A program made the position numbers and the translations under genes. This document shows positions 6,568-9,069 of a DNA stretch of 9,069 nucleotides, in pieces. Origin of the DNA: Clostridiales bacterium UBA7573 (GTDB lineage Bacteria > Bacillota > Clostridia > Oscillospirales > CAG-272). The stretch lies in the NCBI GenBank assembly GCA_002477905.1, contig DLLB01000076.1, positions 1 to 9,069 of the forward strand, written 5' to 3'. Every line of letters begins with the position of its first letter. Within the stretch, counting starts at the first letter, position 1. The notes below the pieces were generated by a model. The model searched no databases. It had not been told where the DNA came from and saw only the letters and a list, made by a program, of their open reading frames with translations.

Positions 6568-6709
6568 CAAACAGTAAAAGGACTGTCTTGTGATTGCGCA
6601 GATGGAAGATGCCAAAGTCGCATTTTCCAAAACCAATATCCGGTTTCTATCTTTTTCGGATGGATATGCCGGATGGTGGTGACGATGCGGAGAACAGGCA
6701 GTCTTTTTT
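6568..6709 (+). promoter_or_regulatory. Folded spacer between the ferredoxin gene and trmN6: terminator, attenuator or small RNA
   Basis: Hand folding gives a rod-like structure. The closing stem pairs 6576-6588 with 6696-6708 (13 pairs, two G-U) and, past a bulged T, 6590-6591 with 6694-6695. It is followed by T residues to 6709. Inside are 6618-6623 with 6685-6690, then a 12-position helix 6632-6643 with 6669-6680 (one A-G mismatch), then 6647-6651 with 6659-6663 closing a seven-base loop. The 5' arm can instead form a smaller hairpin, 6568-6575 with 6582-6590, which excludes the closing stem. The T-run suggests transcription can end here. No separate promoter is visible, so it is probably made from the ferredoxin promoter. 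Assignment to a known RNA family is not possible by eye. A competing reading is a 30-codon frame from a GTG at 6590. Confidence 0.45.
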
Positions 6710-6751
6710 CGTTTTCAAGTAAAAATGTTGCAAAGCAAAGGAGGAAGCCCT

Positions 6752-7498
6752 GTGGACTTTCTGGTAGTCAATGATGGATTGCGCCTATGCCGCCATCCGG
6801 ATCAACTGCCGTTTGGAACAGATGCATTATTACTGGCAGCTTTTTTGAAGGCAGAAGTAAACGGTATGGCGGCTGATTTGGGGAGCGGAAGTGGTTGTCT
6901 TGCTTTGCTCGCGGCAAAACGCGGACTCTATCGACAGATTTACGCGGTGGAAATGCAAGAACATCTTGGCGGTACGGAGGGGCTGATTGCAAAAAATATC
7001 CGATGCAATGCACTGGAGGATCGGGTACATGTGTTATGCACGACTGTACAAAACCTGCGGGTAACCGATTTCCCGGCCCCGTTGGATGCGGTGTTTACCA
7101 ATCCGCCATACTTTAAACAAAATAGTGGCAAAACCAATTGCCGTAACGCTTTGACGCTTTCGCGCCACGAAATATGCGGAGACATTTCTGATTTTTGTTA
7201 TGCGGCAGGTCGGATTTTGCGGTTCGGAGGGAGTTTTTTCTGCGTTTACCGTCCGGAACGGATTGCCGATCTGATTTGCGCTATGCGTATGGCAGATCTG
7301 GAGTTGAAACGACTGGTGTTGGTTTGTACGGATACCCGGCATGCGCCAAGCTTGCTTTTAGCGGAGGGCAAAAAAGGCGGGCACGGCGGTGCTTTTTTGC
7401 CGCGTACCTTATATTTACGAAATGCGGATGGACAGATGACAGAGGAGTATCGGTCCATTTATGAGGAGGGGACTTTTCATGCCGATTTCTTTCGATGA
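6752..7498 (+). CDS. trmN6: tRNA1(Val) adenine-N6 methyltransferase family protein (YabB/TrmN6)
   Basis: A 248-residue class I SAM-dependent methyltransferase, almost the length of Bacillus YabB. The N-terminal segment with PFGTDALLLAAF is characteristic of the family. The SAM-binding motif I is ADLGSGSG at 41-48, and the catalytic motif IV is NPPY at 117-120, typical of enzymes that methylate an exocyclic amine of adenine. The family modifies A37 of tRNA-Val in enterobacteria; the substrate in Firmicutes is less certain. The start is taken as GTG at 6752 because AAAGGAGG (6737-6744) lies seven bases upstream. An in-frame ATG at 6725 precedes that site and has none of its own. The gene overlaps rsmI by 20 bases and follows the folded spacer that may control it. 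Confidence 0.9.
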   Translation: MDFLVVNDGLRLCRHPDQLPFGTDALLLAAFLKAEVNGMAADLGSGSGCLALLAAKRGLYRQIYAVEMQEHLGGTEGLIAKNIRCNALEDRVHVLCTTVQNLRVTDFPAPLDAVFTNPPYFKQNSGKTNCRNALTLSRHEICGDISDFCYAAGRILRFGGSFFCVYRPERIADLICAMRMADLELKRLVLVCTDTRHAPSLLLAEGKKGGHGGAFLPRTLYLRNADGQMTEEYRSIYEEGTFHADFFR

Positions 7499-8396
7499 AG
7501 AAAATCTTGGCTTTTCGCAAATACCGGATGCGGAAGAAAAAAATGCAATTTGTCCGGGAACGCTGTATTTGGTAGCAACGCCGATCGGCAACCTTGCAGA
7601 TGTCAGTGAACGTGCCAAAAAAATTCTTGCCGGTGTGGATTTTATTGCCGCCGAGGATACCCGCAACAGCGCAAAATTATTGAATTGTCTTGGAATCACC
7701 AATTCCATGGTCAGCTACTATGAGCATAATCGAGCGCAACGTGGTCCGCAAATTTTAAAACGATTGCAAAACGGTGAATCCTGCGCCTTGATTTCCGATG
7801 CTGGCACGCCGGCAATCAGTGATCCGGGAGAAGATTTGGTGCGTTTATGTGCGAAAGAACAGATTCCGGTGACGTCAGTGCCGGGATGCTGTGCGGCAAT
7901 TACGGCACTGACGCTTTCCGGATTGTCTACGGTCCGTTTTGCATTTGAGGGATTTCTTGGCGGAACGCATACGGAGCATCTGGCACGCCTGAAACAGGTG
8001 TGTCAAGATCCTCGTACCTTGATTTTTTATGAAGCGCCACATCGCTTAATTGCGACGCTTTCTGATTTTTTCACGGTGTTTGGCGATCGTAAAATTGCGC
8101 TTTGTCGCGAATTGACCAAAAAGAATGAAGAAATCTTGCGCACAACGATTGCGGATGCCTTAACTTACTATGAAACGCACACACCGCGGGGAGAGTATGT
8201 GCTGATAGTGGAAGGAATTCGCGAAGAAGAACAGTTTGCACAAGCATTTTGGCGGGATATGGATGTTCCCACACATATTGCTTATTATATGGAACAAGGT
8301 ATGAAGCGCATGGATGCGATGAAGGCATGTGCCAAGGATCGTGGAGTAAGCAAAAGTGAAATTTACCGCATGGCGGAAGAATGGAAACAGAAATAA
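7479..8396 (+). CDS. rsmI: 16S rRNA (cytidine-1402 2'-O) methyltransferase
   Basis: RsmI adds the 2'-O-methyl group to C1402 in the decoding centre of 16S rRNA using SAM. This 305-residue protein has the tetrapyrrole-methylase fold with family motifs ATPIGNL (33-39), AAEDTR shortly after, SDAGTPAISDPG (106-117) and YEAPHR (184-189). The C-terminal region (about 270-305, KACAKDRGVSKSEIYRM) is the small helical domain usual in RsmI. The ATG at 7479 is chosen for AGGAGG at 7464-7469, nine bases upstream; an in-frame ATG at 7461 precedes this site. The start lies inside the end of trmN6, so translation is probably coupled. The roughly 25 residues before the GTLYLVATPIGNL block are not conserved. 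No clear terminator follows. Confidence 0.95.
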   Translation: MPISFDEENLGFSQIPDAEEKNAICPGTLYLVATPIGNLADVSERAKKILAGVDFIAAEDTRNSAKLLNCLGITNSMVSYYEHNRAQRGPQILKRLQNGESCALISDAGTPAISDPGEDLVRLCAKEQIPVTSVPGCCAAITALTLSGLSTVRFAFEGFLGGTHTEHLARLKQVCQDPRTLIFYEAPHRLIATLSDFFTVFGDRKIALCRELTKKNEEILRTTIADALTYYETHTPRGEYVLIVEGIREEEQFAQAFWRDMDVPTHIAYYMEQGMKRMDAMKACAKDRGVSKSEIYRMAEEWKQK

Positions 8397-8488
8397 ATTG
8401 TTCTTGTGAGGAATGCCAAAAATATGCAGGATTTGCAAGACATATCTAATCAATATTTGTATAAAATAACGAAATTTCAAAAAATATG

Positions 8489-8517
8489 TTTCTTTTTTTG
8501 CGTTTTTGTGATATAAT
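8489..8517 (+). promoter_or_regulatory. Probable extended -10 promoter of the kinase-like gene
   Basis: TATAAT at 8512-8517 is preceded by TG at 8509-8510, giving an extended -10. The hexamer 17 bases upstream, TTTCTT at 8489-8494, is a poor -35, so the promoter would depend on the extended -10 and the surrounding AT-rich DNA. Predicted transcription starts near 8524, leaving a leader of about 80 bases in which I see only a weak four-pair hairpin. Confidence 0.55.
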
Positions 8518-8604
8518 CTCTACAAGATAATTTTTGCGGATTCTAAGAAATTCCGAAAATGAATTTATGAGTGGAACAGTTAAAGCAGAAAGGAAGGTCT
8601 TTTC

Positions 8605-9069
8605 ATGAATCACTCCGTAGTTTTAACGATTGCCAGGCAGTACGGAAGCGGCGGCAGAGATATTGGAAATCGGGTGGCAGAATTATTGTCTATTCCGCAT
8701 TATGACAAGGAATTAATCTCCATGGCGGCAAAAGACGGAGATATGGACGAAAAAATTGTGGAGCGCGTGGATGAGGTGGCTTCCGGCAGTTTGTTATATT
8801 CCATCGCGATGGGAACAGGATTGGTTGGTGTCAATCCGGCATCGAAATTTACCATGCCGCTCAATGACCGCTTGTTCGTACATCAAACGCAGGTGATTAA
8901 GGAGCTTGCGCAAAAAGGATCCTGTGTGATTATCGGTCGTTGTGCCGATTACGTGTTAAAAGATTTTCCGGGGAGGATTAGTATCTTTTTGTATGGAGAT
9001 ATGGAGCACCGCAGAGCACGAATTGCAGAAAGACACAGTATTTCTGAAAAAGAAGCCGAAGCGTTGATT
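8605..9069 (+). CDS. Cytidylate-kinase-like family protein (3' truncated)
   Basis: The frame runs open from ATG 8605 to the window edge, giving 155 residues. GGAAGG at 8592-8597, seven bases upstream, supports the start. The N-terminus VVLTIARQYGSGGRDIG contains a P-loop-like glycine-rich segment (about 12-20) in which GSGGR replaces the usual GxxxxGK[ST]. This is typical of the cytidylate-kinase-like family common in Clostridia. Further on are VIIGRCADYVL (about 108-118) and an arginine-rich lid-like segment with HRRARI (about 134-139). The family belongs to the nucleoside-phosphate kinase superfamily, but most members are uncharacterised, so phosphorylation of CMP is not established. It is distinct from Cmk proper. 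The gene starts a new transcription unit after rsmI. Confidence 0.85.
   Translation, partial: MNHSVVLTIARQYGSGGRDIGNRVAELLSIPHYDKELISMAAKDGDMDEKIVERVDEVASGSLLYSIAMGTGLVGVNPASKFTMPLNDRLFVHQTQVIKELAQKGSCVIIGRCADYVLKDFPGRISIFLYGDMEHRRARIAERHSISEKEAEALI

Noticed and set aside
6601..6700. Trp attenuation of a tryptophan pathway
   Set aside because: The tandem Trp codons are real in one frame, but the downstream genes are RNA methyltransferases and no trp gene is present, so only a generic leader-peptide possibility is kept.
8397..8500. Terminator after rsmI, suggested by the T-run at 8493-8499
   Set aside because: Only a four-pair AT-only stem (GAAA with TTTC) can be drawn before it, too weak to call an intrinsic terminator.

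Overview
The window reads as a conserved housekeeping stretch of a Firmicutes (class Clostridia) chromosome of middling GC content. The evidence is the gene set: mutS2, a long-form prs, the holB-ricT-trmN6-rsmI block related to the Bacillus yaa/yab cluster, a small two-cluster ferredoxin and a cytidylate-kinase-like protein. Promoters are SigA-type (TTGACA/TATAAT with TG-extended -10 boxes), and ribosome binding sites are purine-rich and GGAGG-like. All supported genes lie on the + strand. I saw no tRNA, rRNA, CRISPR array, insertion sequence or other sign of transfer.

Layout. Positions 2-97 hold the last codons of an unidentified gene. mutS2 follows after 26 bases (124-2511) and encodes a MutS-type ATPase with an Smr tail. 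A promoter with an A-tract upstream drives prs (2698-3798), which ends at a clear intrinsic terminator (3820-3852). A near-perfect consensus promoter (3885-3913) starts the next unit: holB (3948-4949), a degenerate delta-prime clamp-loader subunit, then ricT (4976-6328). The -35 box of a third promoter overlaps the ricT stop codon and drives a 57-residue ferredoxin gene (6391-6564).

Between the ferredoxin gene and trmN6 (6752-7498) lies a segment that folds by hand into a long rod closed by a 15-pair stem and followed by a U-run. It could be a terminator, an attenuator or a small RNA. trmN6 overlaps rsmI (7479-8396) by 20 bases, so the two are probably translationally coupled. A promoter region (8489-8517) precedes a cytidylate-kinase-like gene (8605 to the window end, incomplete).

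Functionally, the block joins DNA replication and repair or ribosome rescue (MutS2, HolB), nucleotide supply (Prs, and perhaps the kinase-like protein), RNA processing and modification (RicT, TrmN6, RsmI) and an iron-sulfur electron carrier beside RicT, itself a member of an Fe-S complex. I see no evident new defence or mobile system. The items most worth checking are the folded fdx-trmN6 spacer, the stripped-down delta-prime protein and the ferredoxin/RicT pairing.
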